DNA of 64,000 nt from Solidesulfovibrio magneticus RS-1 (GTDB lineage Bacteria > Desulfobacterota > Desulfovibrionia > Desulfovibrionales > Desulfovibrionaceae), in assembly GCF_000010665.1 (NCBI RefSeq), contig NC_012796.1, positions 2,447,501-2,511,500 of the forward strand, read 5' to 3'. The translations under genes and the position numbers were made by a program. A model generated the notes under the pieces. It ran no database searches. It was not told the origin of the DNA and was given only the letters and a program-made list of their open reading frames with translations. Below, in pieces: positions 20,050 through 28,702 of this stretch. Position 1 is the stretch's first letter. Every line of letters begins with the position of its first letter.

Positions 20050-22391
20050 GGTGGTTCTCCGTTACAGTCGCCACAAGGCGCGACCAGCCGCAGGCGGCGG
20101 ATGAAAAGTGCCATGGGACGAACATCCGTCTCCGCGAAGGTGACCGTGCCATGGTTCCAGTGGCTGTAGGCGATCAGCACGGCGTTGGCCCCGGCCCGCC
20201 CGGCGATGGGTATACGCAGGCGGCGCGTCTCGCCGACGCCCAGGCTCGAGAGACTTTCCAGAATCTGGCCGTTGGCGGCCACCACCACCGCCTGCCCGTC
20301 CAGGGTGTTGTCGAAGTCGAATTCCAGGATGAGCGCCTGGGGTTTGTCCAGCTCGAACGTCATGGCGCTCGTGGGGCCAAGGCCCCAGCGAAAGACGTTG
20401 TCCACGCCGTGCTCGATCTTGCCAAGGTTTTGCTCGCGAAGCCGCATGGCCCGGGGCGTGGAATCGAAACGGCCGGCCGGCACGATTTCCAGGTCAAAGC
20501 CCCGGAACGCGGCGGTTTCCAGATTGCCGCCGGGATATCGGGCCGTCTGGTCGGCGCAGACGGTTTCCAGACTCAATCGCATGGTTTTGTACGGGGCTTC
20601 TCGCACGATGGAGACCGTGGCCGCTTCGGCCGGGTCCGGGCCAAAGGAGGTGAAAAGCGGCACGGGCGGCTCGTCGTCGAAACGCACGACGTAGGCCATG
20701 CGGCTCCCCTGCCCCTGATTTTTGTACTCCAGGATGAACTGGAGCTGCAGCGGCCCGGCCGAGGCGGCGTTGTCCAAGCGGTATTCCAGGCGCGAGGGCG
20801 TGTTGTTGCGGGTAGCGATGGCCTCGCCGCCCCAATAGGGGCTGATGGTCATGCCGGAAAAGGCGGCGACCTGGCGGTAGAAGGCCGGCAGCTCCATGCG
20901 TCGGCGCAAATGGTAAGGAACGGCCTCCATGCGCGGGGCTGGCTCGCGCTGGATGGGCAACCGGTAGATGGTGGCGTTCAGGACAGGCTCAATCGATGCG
21001 ATGGGGCCCACGGCGGCGGCGAATTCCTCTTCGGTGCGGCCAAGATGGCCCCAGGTGCGAAACGGCGTGAAAAAGGCCAGCTCGAAGTCGCCACGTTCTT
21101 CGGAAAGGTTTTGCGCACGGAAGGGGTTCACGGCCGTGAACTGGTCAAGGTACCAGGATACGGCGTTGACCGTGCCCGGGTCCGAGGCAGCGATGATCTG
21201 GCCCGGGCGCAGGATGCCGGCCAGTTGCCGGGCCATGGGCTTGAAATCCGTGACAAAGACGTTGTGGTGGTAGCTCGTGTCTTCGTAATAGTCGCCGTAA
21301 TGCTGATAATAAAGGACACCGGCTGGAAGGGCGGCCAAGGCGGCGGCCAGGGGGACGGCCAAACCCTGACGCGGCAGCAGGCGAACGACGTGGCCGACGA
21401 GAACTGCCGCCGGGATGGTCATGTAGAGAAAATGGCGCGGCGAGAAATAGGCCGTTTTGCGCATGAGGAAAAGGACACATGCCGGGATGAGGCAAACAAG
21501 CAGGCAGACGGCCAGTTCCCGGGGCGTCTTGCGGGCCATGGCCCAGCCGCCGGCAACGAGCAACGCCCCAAAGCCCAGCCGTAGGTTCAGGTCGTCATGG
21601 CTCCACAGCACATGGGCCAAGTACGCAGCAATAAGCCGGCCTATCTCGCCAAAACCGGCCTTGAGGCCAAAGATGGAAAGCGTGGTCTGGCTCGGCAGAA
21701 AAAGGAAAACAAGCACCGGCAGAGCCACGGCCAGGGTTCCGGCGGCAAAGACCGCGATCTGGGGGAAGCTGACGCCGCCCCTGCCCCCGGGCCGCCACAG
21801 AAGGACCAGGATGATCCCCTCGGCCAGGGCGAGGTGGAAGGTGAAATAGTGGAGCAAGAATAGTGGTACGTTGTAGGCCAGGACGGCATACAGGTCGCGG
21901 CTTTTGCCTTCGCGCACGAAACGCAGCAAGTGGCAAAAGGACAGCAAGAACAGCAAGACGAAGATAGCGTAGGGCCGCACCTGCCGCACGTGCCAGACCT
22001 GCATGGCGCTGCCGGCCAGGAACGCGGTGGCCACAAGCCCGACCCCGCGTCCGTAGAGGCGGCCCAGGCCGCGCCAGGCGGCATAGACCAGAATGATGCC
22101 GCAAACGGCCGAGGGCAGGCGCAGGCTGGCGTCGGAAAGCCCAACTCCCTCCACAAGCTTGACGCAATAGTGGTACAGCGGCGGATGCATCTCGCAGTGG
22201 CGCGAGAAATCGAGGATGTAAGCCAGGGGAAACCGGGCCGTTAAGGGCACGATGATTTCGTCCCACCACATGGACGGGGTTTCCAGGTGGTACAGGCGCA
22301 GGAAGGCGGCCACTGCCACGAGGCCTGCCACGGCCATGCGCCAGGGCCAGGACGAAGCCGTGTCGAAGGGGTGAATAACGTTTGGCTGCAT
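20034..22391 (-). CDS. GT-C (PMT/ArnT-like) glycosyltransferase, paralogue of the next gene
   Basis: 785-residue membrane protein with the same plan as the gene at 17716: TPSMWWDEIIVPL (residues 39-51), CEMHPPLYHYCVK (67-79), multiple membrane helices to about residue 400, and a soluble C-terminal region from about 480 with YRLDNAASAGPLQLQFILEY and VRFDDEPPVPLF. Likely transfers a lipid-linked sugar to a surface polymer or protein at the outer face of the inner membrane. The 16-base overlap with its paralogue marks a tandem duplication transcribed as one unit. Confidence 0.8.
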   Translation of the reverse strand: MQPNVIHPFDTASSWPWRMAVAGLVAVAAFLRLYHLETPSMWWDEIIVPLTARFPLAYILDFSRHCEMHPPLYHYCVKLVEGVGLSDASLRLPSAVCGIILVYAAWRGLGRLYGRGVGLVATAFLAGSAMQVWHVRQVRPYAIFVLLFLLSFCHLLRFVREGKSRDLYAVLAYNVPLFLLHYFTFHLALAEGIILVLLWRPGGRGGVSFPQIAVFAAGTLAVALPVLVFLFLPSQTTLSIFGLKAGFGEIGRLIAAYLAHVLWSHDDLNLRLGFGALLVAGGWAMARKTPRELAVCLLVCLIPACVLFLMRKTAYFSPRHFLYMTIPAAVLVGHVVRLLPRQGLAVPLAAALAALPAGVLYYQHYGDYYEDTSYHHNVFVTDFKPMARQLAGILRPGQIIAASDPGTVNAVSWYLDQFTAVNPFRAQNLSEERGDFELAFFTPFRTWGHLGRTEEEFAAAVGPIASIEPVLNATIYRLPIQREPAPRMEAVPYHLRRRMELPAFYRQVAAFSGMTISPYWGGEAIATRNNTPSRLEYRLDNAASAGPLQLQFILEYKNQGQGSRMAYVVRFDDEPPVPLFTSFGPDPAEAATVSIVREAPYKTMRLSLETVCADQTARYPGGNLETAAFRGFDLEIVPAGRFDSTPRAMRLREQNLGKIEHGVDNVFRWGLGPTSAMTFELDKPQALILEFDFDNTLDGQAVVVAANGQILESLSSLGVGETRRLRIPIAGRAGANAVLIAYSHWNHGTVTFAETDVRPMALFIRRLRLVAPCGDCNGEPPCPPQ

Positions 22392-22623
22392 GGGGCGACT
22401 GCTCTTGGGGTTCCAAACAGGTCGCCGCCCGGCCCGGACTGTTCCCGGTCAGCGGACGGCGACAAAAAAAACGAACCCGCCTGGGGCGGAAAACCGGCGT
22501 ATCCCTCAGAGGGCCGGCGGGGCCAGGCGTCGTGTTCTTAACTATAATGCCTGCGTTCGATCCTCTCGGACAAACGGGAGGACGCCATTGCCTTCAAAAA
22601 ACGAAGGCATTAAGGGATACCGG

Positions 22624-22941
22624 CTAGCGGCGGGCGTCTTCCCCGGTCTGCTCGGCGGTCTTGCCCTGCTCCATGGCCTGGGTGCGGCTGGCTTCGATGC
22701 GTTTGACGAACTTGTCGCGGCATTCGTAGCTGCAAAAGGCGTAGACCTTGTCGCCATCCCGGGCGCGGATATCGGCATCGGCCGGCACATAGGTGCCGCA
22801 GACCGGGTCCTTGACCATGTCGCCGGTGGCGGCCATGCGTTTTTTGGTCTCGGCTTCCTGTTCCTTTTTCCGACCCCGGTCGCCCATGAACAGCTTGTAC
22901 AAAATAAACGCGGCCACGAGTAAAATGAGCCAACGGTACAT
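22624..22941 (-). CDS. Membrane-anchored YHS/TRASH-like small protein
   Basis: 105 residues: an N-terminal membrane segment WLILLVAAFILYKLFMG, a charged linker, then a YHS-type metal-binding motif KDPVCGTYVP (Cys48) with FCSYECRDKF (Cys70, Cys74). This matches the PP0621-like class of small membrane proteins. The YHS domain is thought to bind copper or other soft metals; a specific function is unknown. It is the last gene of the dapL-folK unit, starting 21 bases after folK. Confidence 0.8.
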   Translation of the reverse strand: MYRWLILLVAAFILYKLFMGDRGRKKEQEAETKKRMAATGDMVKDPVCGTYVPADADIRARDGDKVYAFCSYECRDKFVKRIEASRTQAMEQGKTAEQTGEDARR

Positions 22942-22962
22942 AACGCTCCTTGTCGGCCCCTA

Positions 22963-23481
22963 TTATCGGGCCGATGCCTCGATTGCCCCTACAATATTCC
23001 CGCCCTGGTTGGAAGGCATTTCCGCCAGCGCCTGGGCCACGCTTCCCCCCTGCCCGTCCGGGATGGCCAGCTCCGGGGCAAGGTCGGCCAGCGGGACCAG
23101 GACGAAAGGGCGCTGCCGCAGGCGTGGATGGGGAACGCTCAGGTCGGGTTCCTCAAGGCGGACGTCGCCATAAAGCAACAAATCGCAGTCCATGGTCCGG
23201 GGACCGTTTGGCCGGGCCGGATCGCGCACCCGGCCAAGCAGGGTCTCGTTGGCCAAAAGCGCCTGCAACAGCCGCCTGGGCGACCAGGAATCGCCCAAGG
23301 TCAGGGCCACGACCTGATTGAAAAACGTCGCCTGGTCGGCCTCGCCCCAGGGCTCGGTCTCGTAGACGGGGCTGGCGCCCGCCAAAAAAGCGTCCGGGAG
23401 CGCGCCGAGGCGCTCCCGGGCCAGACGAAGATTGGCCAGCCTGTCGCCCTGGTTGGAGCCCAGGCCGACATAGGCGGTTAC
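22963..23481 (-). CDS. folK: 2-amino-4-hydroxy-6-hydroxymethyldihydropteridine pyrophosphokinase (start codon anomalous)
   Basis: Transfers pyrophosphate from ATP to the pterin in folate synthesis. The family start AYVGLGSNQGDRLANLRLAR, VYETEPWGEADQATFFNQVV and the signature RPNGPRTMDCDLLLYGD with VPHPRLRQRPFVLVPLADLA are all present. The start is a puzzle: between 23655 and the AYVGLGSN core there is no in-frame ATG, GTG or TTG. The boundary given is the GTA at 23481, which overlaps the dapL TAA stop as GTAA, where other genes in this window have GTGA. The only usual alternative, a GTG at 23658, would add 59 residues encoded inside dapL. Confidence 0.85.
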   Translation of the reverse strand, partial: VTAYVGLGSNQGDRLANLRLARERLGALPDAFLAGASPVYETEPWGEADQATFFNQVVALTLGDSWSPRRLLQALLANETLLGRVRDPARPNGPRTMDCDLLLYGDVRLEEPDLSVPHPRLRQRPFVLVPLADLAPELAIPDGQGGSVAQALAEMPSNQGGNIVGAIEASAR

Positions 23482-24644
23482 AGCTTGGCGATGCGTGACA
23501 ACGCCTCCTCCATGCGGGCGACGGGAACGGTCATGGCGATGCGGAAATAGCCCTCGCCCGGCGCGCCGAAGCCGTTGCCCGGGGTGAGCACCACGCCGGT
23601 CTCCTGGAGCACCTTGGTGACGAAGGCGGCCGAGGTGTGGCCGGCCGGGGTCTTGCACCAGAGGTAGAAGGAAGCCTTGGGCGTGCGGCAGGCGATGCCC
23701 ATCTTGGCCAGAGCGGCCACGGCCTTGTCCCGGCGGTCCTTGTAGATGCCCCGGAACTGCTCGGCAAAGGGCTCGCCCTGATTGAGCGCCACGATGCCGG
23801 CTTCCTGCACGGCCTGGAAGATGCCGGAGTCCACGTTTTCCTTGATCTTGCCCAGGCCCTTGACGAGCTGGGCGTTGCCCACGGCCATGCCGATGCGCCA
23901 GCCGGTCATGTTGTAGGTCTTGGACAGGGAGTGGAACTCGATGGCCACGTCCTTGGCCCCTTCGACCTCCAGGATCGACATGGGCTTTTCGGCCGGGTCA
24001 TAGTACATCTCGGTGTAGGCCGCGTCGGAGACGACGATGGTGTTCGTTTCCTTGGCCTTGGCCACGAGCTTCTCGTAGAAGGCGCGCGGGGCCACGGCCG
24101 AGGTCGGGTTGTTGGGGTAGTTGACGAAGATGATCTTGGCCCGGGCCCATTCGGCGTCGGTGACGCTGTCGAGGTCGGGCAGGTAGTCGTTTTCGTCGGT
24201 GAGCGGCAGGATTTTGACTTCGCCGCCGCAAAAGCCCGTAGCCACCGGATAGACCGGGTAGTTGGGCGAGCAGACAATGACCAGATCGCCGGGATTGACG
24301 AAGGCCAGGGGAAAATGGGCGATGCCTTCCTTGGAGCCGATAAGGCTCACCACTTCCGTGGCCGGGTCCAGGGTGACGCCGAACCGGGCCTTGTACCAGT
24401 CGGCCACGGCGGCGCGGAAGGTCAGCAGGCCCACGTAATCGGGATACTGATGGTTTTCCGGCTTGCGGGCAGCGGCGCACAGGGCATCGATGATGCAGTC
24501 CGGGGTGGGCAGGTCCGGGTCGCCGATGCCAAGAGAAATGATGTCCACGCCGCGAGCCCGGACTTCGGCCTTGACGCGGTCGATTTCAGCGAAAAGATAG
24601 GGAGGAAGGGCGGCCACGCGGTCGGCCATGGGAAACTGGATCAT
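23478..24644 (-). CDS. dapL: LL-diaminopimelate aminotransferase
   Basis: PLP enzyme that converts tetrahydrodipicolinate directly to LL-diaminopimelate, bypassing the acylated steps of lysine and peptidoglycan-precursor synthesis. It is a class I/II aminotransferase of 388 residues: SLGIGDPDLPTP near residue 37, VNYPNNPTSAVAP, VSDAAYTEMYYD and the PLP lysine Lys242 in SLSKTYNMTGWRIG. The DapL-like features are the N-terminal RVAALPPYLFAEIDRVKAEV and SLIGSKEGIAH. A generic aspartate aminotransferase is the alternative. folK follows with overlap. Confidence 0.88.
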   Translation of the reverse strand: MIQFPMADRVAALPPYLFAEIDRVKAEVRARGVDIISLGIGDPDLPTPDCIIDALCAAARKPENHQYPDYVGLLTFRAAVADWYKARFGVTLDPATEVVSLIGSKEGIAHFPLAFVNPGDLVIVCSPNYPVYPVATGFCGGEVKILPLTDENDYLPDLDSVTDAEWARAKIIFVNYPNNPTSAVAPRAFYEKLVAKAKETNTIVVSDAAYTEMYYDPAEKPMSILEVEGAKDVAIEFHSLSKTYNMTGWRIGMAVGNAQLVKGLGKIKENVDSGIFQAVQEAGIVALNQGEPFAEQFRGIYKDRRDKAVAALAKMGIACRTPKASFYLWCKTPAGHTSAAFVTKVLQETGVVLTPGNGFGAPGEGYFRIAMTVPVARMEEALSRIAKL

Positions 24645-24786
24645 GGGGGCTCCTTATGGGCGTGTGTCCCCGCCTAGGGCGGCAGGCCGGCCACAGTAAA
24701 AACGGCCCCCATTCGTGTCAAGCCGCCGCACAGGCCTCGGCCCGTTTACGCCCGGCCCAAATCATGCCAGAAAAGGCCCTCGCGCC

Positions 24787-25722
24787 ATGAGCACCAACGA
24801 CACCTCCCCGGCCTCTCCCCGTCCGGCCCATCCCTGGGTCGACCGTTACATTGAGCACCTGATTGTGGCCAGGGGCCTGTCGGAGCATTCCATTGCCGCT
24901 TATTCCACTGACATCGTAGGTTTTTTGATTTTTTTAAACGACCACGGCGCGGCCCTGGAAGCCACCACCGACGAGACCGTGCTCCTCTACCTTATGCACC
25001 TGCGCTCGCGCGGGCTGGCCAGCCGGTCCCTGGCCCGCCATCTCTCGGCCCTGCGTGGCTTTTTCGCCTTTGCCGCCGACGAATCCTGGCTGTCGGCCTC
25101 GCCAGCGGCGCTCATCGAAAACCCCAAGCTGCCACGTTTGCTCCCAGACGTGCTGTCCCGCGAGGAGGTCACGCGCTTGCTCGACGCTCCGGACACGGCC
25201 ACGCCCCTGGGCTACCGCGACCGCACCATGCTGGAACTGCTCTACGCCGCCGGCCTTCGCGTCTCCGAACTCGTGGGCCTGACCCTGGCCGATTTTGACG
25301 CCCAGGCCGGCTTGCTGCGAGTCTTCGGCAAGGGCTCCAAGGAGCGTGTGACGCCCATCCATTCCCTGGCCATGGAGTTTCTCTCCACGTATCTCTCCAG
25401 CATTCGCGGCGCCTTTGGTCCCAAGGACCAGCACGTGTTTCTCAACCGCTCAGGCAAGGGACTGACCCGGCAGGCCGTGTGGAAGGGCATCAAGCGCTAT
25501 GCCCTGGCCGCCCAGGTCTCCACCCGCATCTCGCCCCACAGCCTGCGCCATTCCTTCGCCACTCATCTGCTCGACGGAGGGGCCGACCTGCGCACCGTGC
25601 AGATGCTGCTTGGCCATGCCGACATCAGCGCCACCGAAATTTACACCCATGTCCAGGCCGGCCGCTTGTTGGCCGTCCACCGCGCCCACCATCCCCGGTC
25701 CCGTGACCGGGACAAAAGTTAA
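24787..25722 (+). CDS. xerD: Site-specific tyrosine recombinase XerD
   Basis: Resolves chromosome dimers at dif with XerC during division. The 311 residues comprise an N-terminal SAM-like core-binding domain (15-100) and a catalytic domain with the full set: Arg158 (AAGLRVSEL), Lys182 (GKGSKER), His251 and Arg254 (HSLRHSFATH), His277 (LLGHADIS) and nucleophile Tyr286 (TEIYTHV). The sequence matches housekeeping XerD rather than a phage integrase. The ATG at 24787 was chosen; it lies 15 bases upstream of the A-adding enzyme at its 3' end. Confidence 0.95.
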   Translation: MSTNDTSPASPRPAHPWVDRYIEHLIVARGLSEHSIAAYSTDIVGFLIFLNDHGAALEATTDETVLLYLMHLRSRGLASRSLARHLSALRGFFAFAADESWLSASPAALIENPKLPRLLPDVLSREEVTRLLDAPDTATPLGYRDRTMLELLYAAGLRVSELVGLTLADFDAQAGLLRVFGKGSKERVTPIHSLAMEFLSTYLSSIRGAFGPKDQHVFLNRSGKGLTRQAVWKGIKRYALAAQVSTRISPHSLRHSFATHLLDGGADLRTVQMLLGHADISATEIYTHVQAGRLLAVHRAHHPRSRDRDKS

Positions 25723-25737
25723 AGTGACGCTTTATAC

Positions 25738-28542
25738 ATGAGTTCTCCCCAGAAGCCCGATCTGCTCCCTGCTCCCGTCATCGTCACCGGACACGCCAAC
25801 GCCGATTTCGACTGCCTGGCCGCCATCATCGCCGCCGGCAAGCTCTATCCCGGCGCAACGCTGATCTTCCCGGGCAGCCAGGAAAAAAACCTGCGGCACT
25901 TTTTCATCCAAAGCGCCACCTACATGTTCAATTTCAGAAACTTCAAGGAGATCGACCCGGCCAGCGTCCAACAACTCGTCCTGGTCGATACCCGCCAGCG
26001 CTCCCGCGTGCCTCATATTGAGGCGGTTTTCGACAATCCGGGCCTGGTCATCCACTGCTACGACCACCATCCCGACACCGACGAGGATGTGGCCGCCGCC
26101 TTGTCCGTGGTGAAAAACTGGGGTTCCACCACCGGCATCCTCATGGACGCCATCATGGAAAAGGACCTGCCCCTGACCCCGGACGAGGCCACCATCCTGG
26201 GCCTGGGCATCTACGAGGACACTGGCTCCTTCACCTTTGCCTCCACCACCGAACACGACCTGGCCGCCGCCGCTTGGCTGCGCGCGCGCGGCATGGACGT
26301 GGGCGTCATCGCCGACCTCATGACCCGGGAGCTGTCCTCGGAACAGATCACCATCATGAGCCAGCTCATCGAGACGGCGCAAACCCACGACATCAACGGC
26401 ATCGAGGTGGTCATCGCCGAGGCCACCTCCGACCAGTACATCGGCGACTTCGCCCTGCTCGTCCACAAATTCCTGGACATGGAAAACCTGCGGGTGCTTT
26501 TTGCCATCGGCCTTATGAACGACCGGGTGCACCTGGTCGCCCGTTCGCGCACCCCGGACGTGGACGTGGGCAAGATCTGCTCGGCCCTGGGCGGCGGCGG
26601 CCACCCCTACGCCGCCTCGGCCTCCATCAAGAACATGACGCTGACCCAGGTGCGCGAGGAGCTGTTCGGCCTGCTCTACGCCCAGATCAATCCGCAGATC
26701 CACGCCCGCCAGCTCATGAGCAAGCCGGCCGTGTCCATCGAGGATAACGCCACCATGCGCCGGGCCGAAGAGATCATGACCCGCTACGGCCTCAAAGCCT
26801 TGCCCGTGGTGGCCAAGGGCGGCCGGCGCTGCGTAGGGGTCATCGAGCACGACATCATGGACAAGGCCATCAACCACGGCCTGGGCGACGTTTCCGTCAG
26901 CGAGTACATGATGCGCGATCCGGCCGTCATCACCCCGGACACCGACCTATACGCCGTCATGGAAGTGATTCTCGGCCGCCGTCAGCGCCTGGCCCCGGTG
27001 GCCGAGGACGGCAAGCTCGTCGGCGTCGTCACCCGCACCGACCTGGTCAACACCCTGGTCAAGGAGCCGTCCCGCATCCCGGAATCGCTTTTGCCCGAGC
27101 GCAAAAAAGACCGCAACGTGGCTGGGCTGCTGCGCGAGCGCCTGCCCAAAAAGCTCCAGGCCCTGCTCAAGCAGGCCGGCGAACTCGGCCAGCAGACCGG
27201 CCACGCCGTCTACGTGGTCGGCGGCTTTGTCCGCGATCTGCTCCTCAAGCACCCCAACTTTGACGTGGATCTGGTGGTCGAGGGCGACGGTGTGGCCTAT
27301 GCCGCCGAACTGGCCCGCATCTACGGCGGCCGTTACAAATCCCACCCCAAGTTCAAGACCGCCGTGGTCATCCTGCCCGACGGCCAGCGGGTGGACGTGG
27401 CCACCGCCCGCCTGGAATACTACGAATACCCGGCCGCCCTGCCCACGGTGGAACTGTCGTCCATCAAAATGGACCTCTACCGCCGGGATTTCACGGTCAA
27501 CGCCCTGGCCCTGCACCTCTCGCCCGAACGCTTCGGCGATCTGGTCGACTTCTTCGGGGCCCAGCGCGACATCAAGGACCGGGTGCTGCGGGTGCTCCAT
27601 TCCCTAAGCTTCGTCGAAGACCCCACCCGCATCGTGCGCGCCATCCGTTTCAGCGAGCGCTTCGGCTTCCGCATCGGCGGCCAGACCGACCGGCTGATCA
27701 AAAACGCCGTGCGCCACAGCTTTTTCCACAAGCTCTCTGGTTCCCGGGTCATGCACGAGCTGCGGCTCATCTTCGAGGAGAAAACGCCGCTCTCCTGCCT
27801 GCGCCGGATGCAGGACTACAAGCTCCTGGCCGCCATCCATCCGCTCCTGGCGCTGACCCCCTCCAAGGAAGCCGTGCTTCTGGAAGTGGAAAACGTCATC
27901 AACTGGTACCGCCTGCTCTACATCGAGCCCCAGCCTCAGGTCTGGATGCTCTACTTCCTGGGCCTTTGCACCGGCCTTGACCCGGAACAATTCGCCATCA
28001 TCGCCCGCCGGCTCAATTTCTCCAAACGCCAGGCGGCCGAGATGGTCGCCCTGCGCCAGCAGATCCGCGACACCGCCCAGGGCATCTTCAACTGGGAATA
28101 CCACAAGGGGCCACCCTCGGAGCTCTATTTCCTCCTCGAACCCATGCCCCTTGAAGGCGCGCTCTACCTCATGGCCCGCAACCCCCGCGAGCCGCTCCAG
28201 AAGTACGTGTCCCTGCACCTGACCACACTGCGCCACAAACGGGTGGAGGTCACGGGCAACGACCTCAAGGCCCTGGGCGTCGAGGCCGGGCCGCGCTACG
28301 CCGACATCCTGCGTCGGGTGGTCGGCGCGGCCATCGACGGCTTGGCCGTGTGCCGGGCCGAACAACTGGAACTGGCCCGCCGCCTGGCCAAGGGCGAACC
28401 AGTGGCCGACTTCCTCGCCCGCCAACCCGGCGGCGACCGTTGCCAGTTGCCCATGGAGAGTGGGGAGATGGAAGAGAAGAGGCCTCCGGCGGCCGGGGGG
28501 GATGATCCCCCCCGGACCCCCTCAACGGGGGGATGCGTTTAG
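25738..28542 (+). CDS. Long-form tRNA nucleotidyltransferase (A-adding type): DHH/DHHA1 + two CBS + NTase
   Basis: 934 residues with three modules. DHH phosphoesterase: GHANADFD at 18-25, DTR at 84, DHH at 109-111, and DHHA1 GGGGHP at 285-290. Two CBS domains at about 326-440. A polyA-polymerase/CCA class II nucleotidyltransferase: VGGFVRDLLL at 494-503, catalytic DVDLVVEGD at 509-517, RRDFTVNALAL and VEDPTRIVRAIRF. In bacteria with split activities this long form adds the terminal A to tRNA; the tRNAs here encode CCA, so repair is more likely. The tail (RPPAAGGDDPPRTPSTGG) is encoded by a palindromic repeat. Confidence 0.93.
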   Translation: MSSPQKPDLLPAPVIVTGHANADFDCLAAIIAAGKLYPGATLIFPGSQEKNLRHFFIQSATYMFNFRNFKEIDPASVQQLVLVDTRQRSRVPHIEAVFDNPGLVIHCYDHHPDTDEDVAAALSVVKNWGSTTGILMDAIMEKDLPLTPDEATILGLGIYEDTGSFTFASTTEHDLAAAAWLRARGMDVGVIADLMTRELSSEQITIMSQLIETAQTHDINGIEVVIAEATSDQYIGDFALLVHKFLDMENLRVLFAIGLMNDRVHLVARSRTPDVDVGKICSALGGGGHPYAASASIKNMTLTQVREELFGLLYAQINPQIHARQLMSKPAVSIEDNATMRRAEEIMTRYGLKALPVVAKGGRRCVGVIEHDIMDKAINHGLGDVSVSEYMMRDPAVITPDTDLYAVMEVILGRRQRLAPVAEDGKLVGVVTRTDLVNTLVKEPSRIPESLLPERKKDRNVAGLLRERLPKKLQALLKQAGELGQQTGHAVYVVGGFVRDLLLKHPNFDVDLVVEGDGVAYAAELARIYGGRYKSHPKFKTAVVILPDGQRVDVATARLEYYEYPAALPTVELSSIKMDLYRRDFTVNALALHLSPERFGDLVDFFGAQRDIKDRVLRVLHSLSFVEDPTRIVRAIRFSERFGFRIGGQTDRLIKNAVRHSFFHKLSGSRVMHELRLIFEEKTPLSCLRRMQDYKLLAAIHPLLALTPSKEAVLLEVENVINWYRLLYIEPQPQVWMLYFLGLCTGLDPEQFAIIARRLNFSKRQAAEMVALRQQIRDTAQGIFNWEYHKGPPSELYFLLEPMPLEGALYLMARNPREPLQKYVSLHLTTLRHKRVEVTGNDLKALGVEAGPRYADILRRVVGAAIDGLAVCRAEQLELARRLAKGEPVADFLARQPGGDRCQLPMESGEMEEKRPPAAGGDDPPRTPSTGGCV
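28477..28522 (+). repeat. GC-rich palindromic repeat, copy B
   Basis: Contains GCCTCCGGCGGCCGGGGGG and a CCCCCCGGACCCCCTC end; it matches copy A. It lies within the last codons of the A-adding enzyme gene and faces copy C. Confidence 0.85.
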
Positions 28543-28566
28543 GCCCCCTAACCCATTTCTCTATGT

Positions 28567-28611
28567 GGGGGGTCCGGGGGCCTCAGGCCCCCGGCCGCCG
28601 GAGGCCTCTTC
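28567..28611 (-). repeat. GC-rich palindromic repeat, copy C
   Basis: Reverse-oriented copy: GGGGGTCCGGGGGCCTCAGG, then CCCCCGGCCGCCGGAGGCCT. It forms an inverted pair with copy B, 44 bases apart. Confidence 0.85.
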
Positions 28612-28702
28612 TCCGTCTCCCCGGCGTCTCGACATTTGGCGCGCTTGGGCCTAGAATTAGGGCCTTCACGCGTCACCTTCAAGCTTGCCCAAGGATATTC
28701 CC

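Noticed and set aside
22588-22610. The TGCCTTC/GAAGGCA hairpin as a terminator of the YHS-like gene
   Set aside because: The T-run on the minus strand is in the loop, not after the stem, so it is not a standard terminator.
24787-25722. The tyrosine recombinase as an integrase of a mobile island near tRNA-Leu or tRNA-Ser
   Set aside because: Sequence and context fit housekeeping XerD; no duplicated tRNA ends, phage genes or foreign composition were seen around either tRNA.
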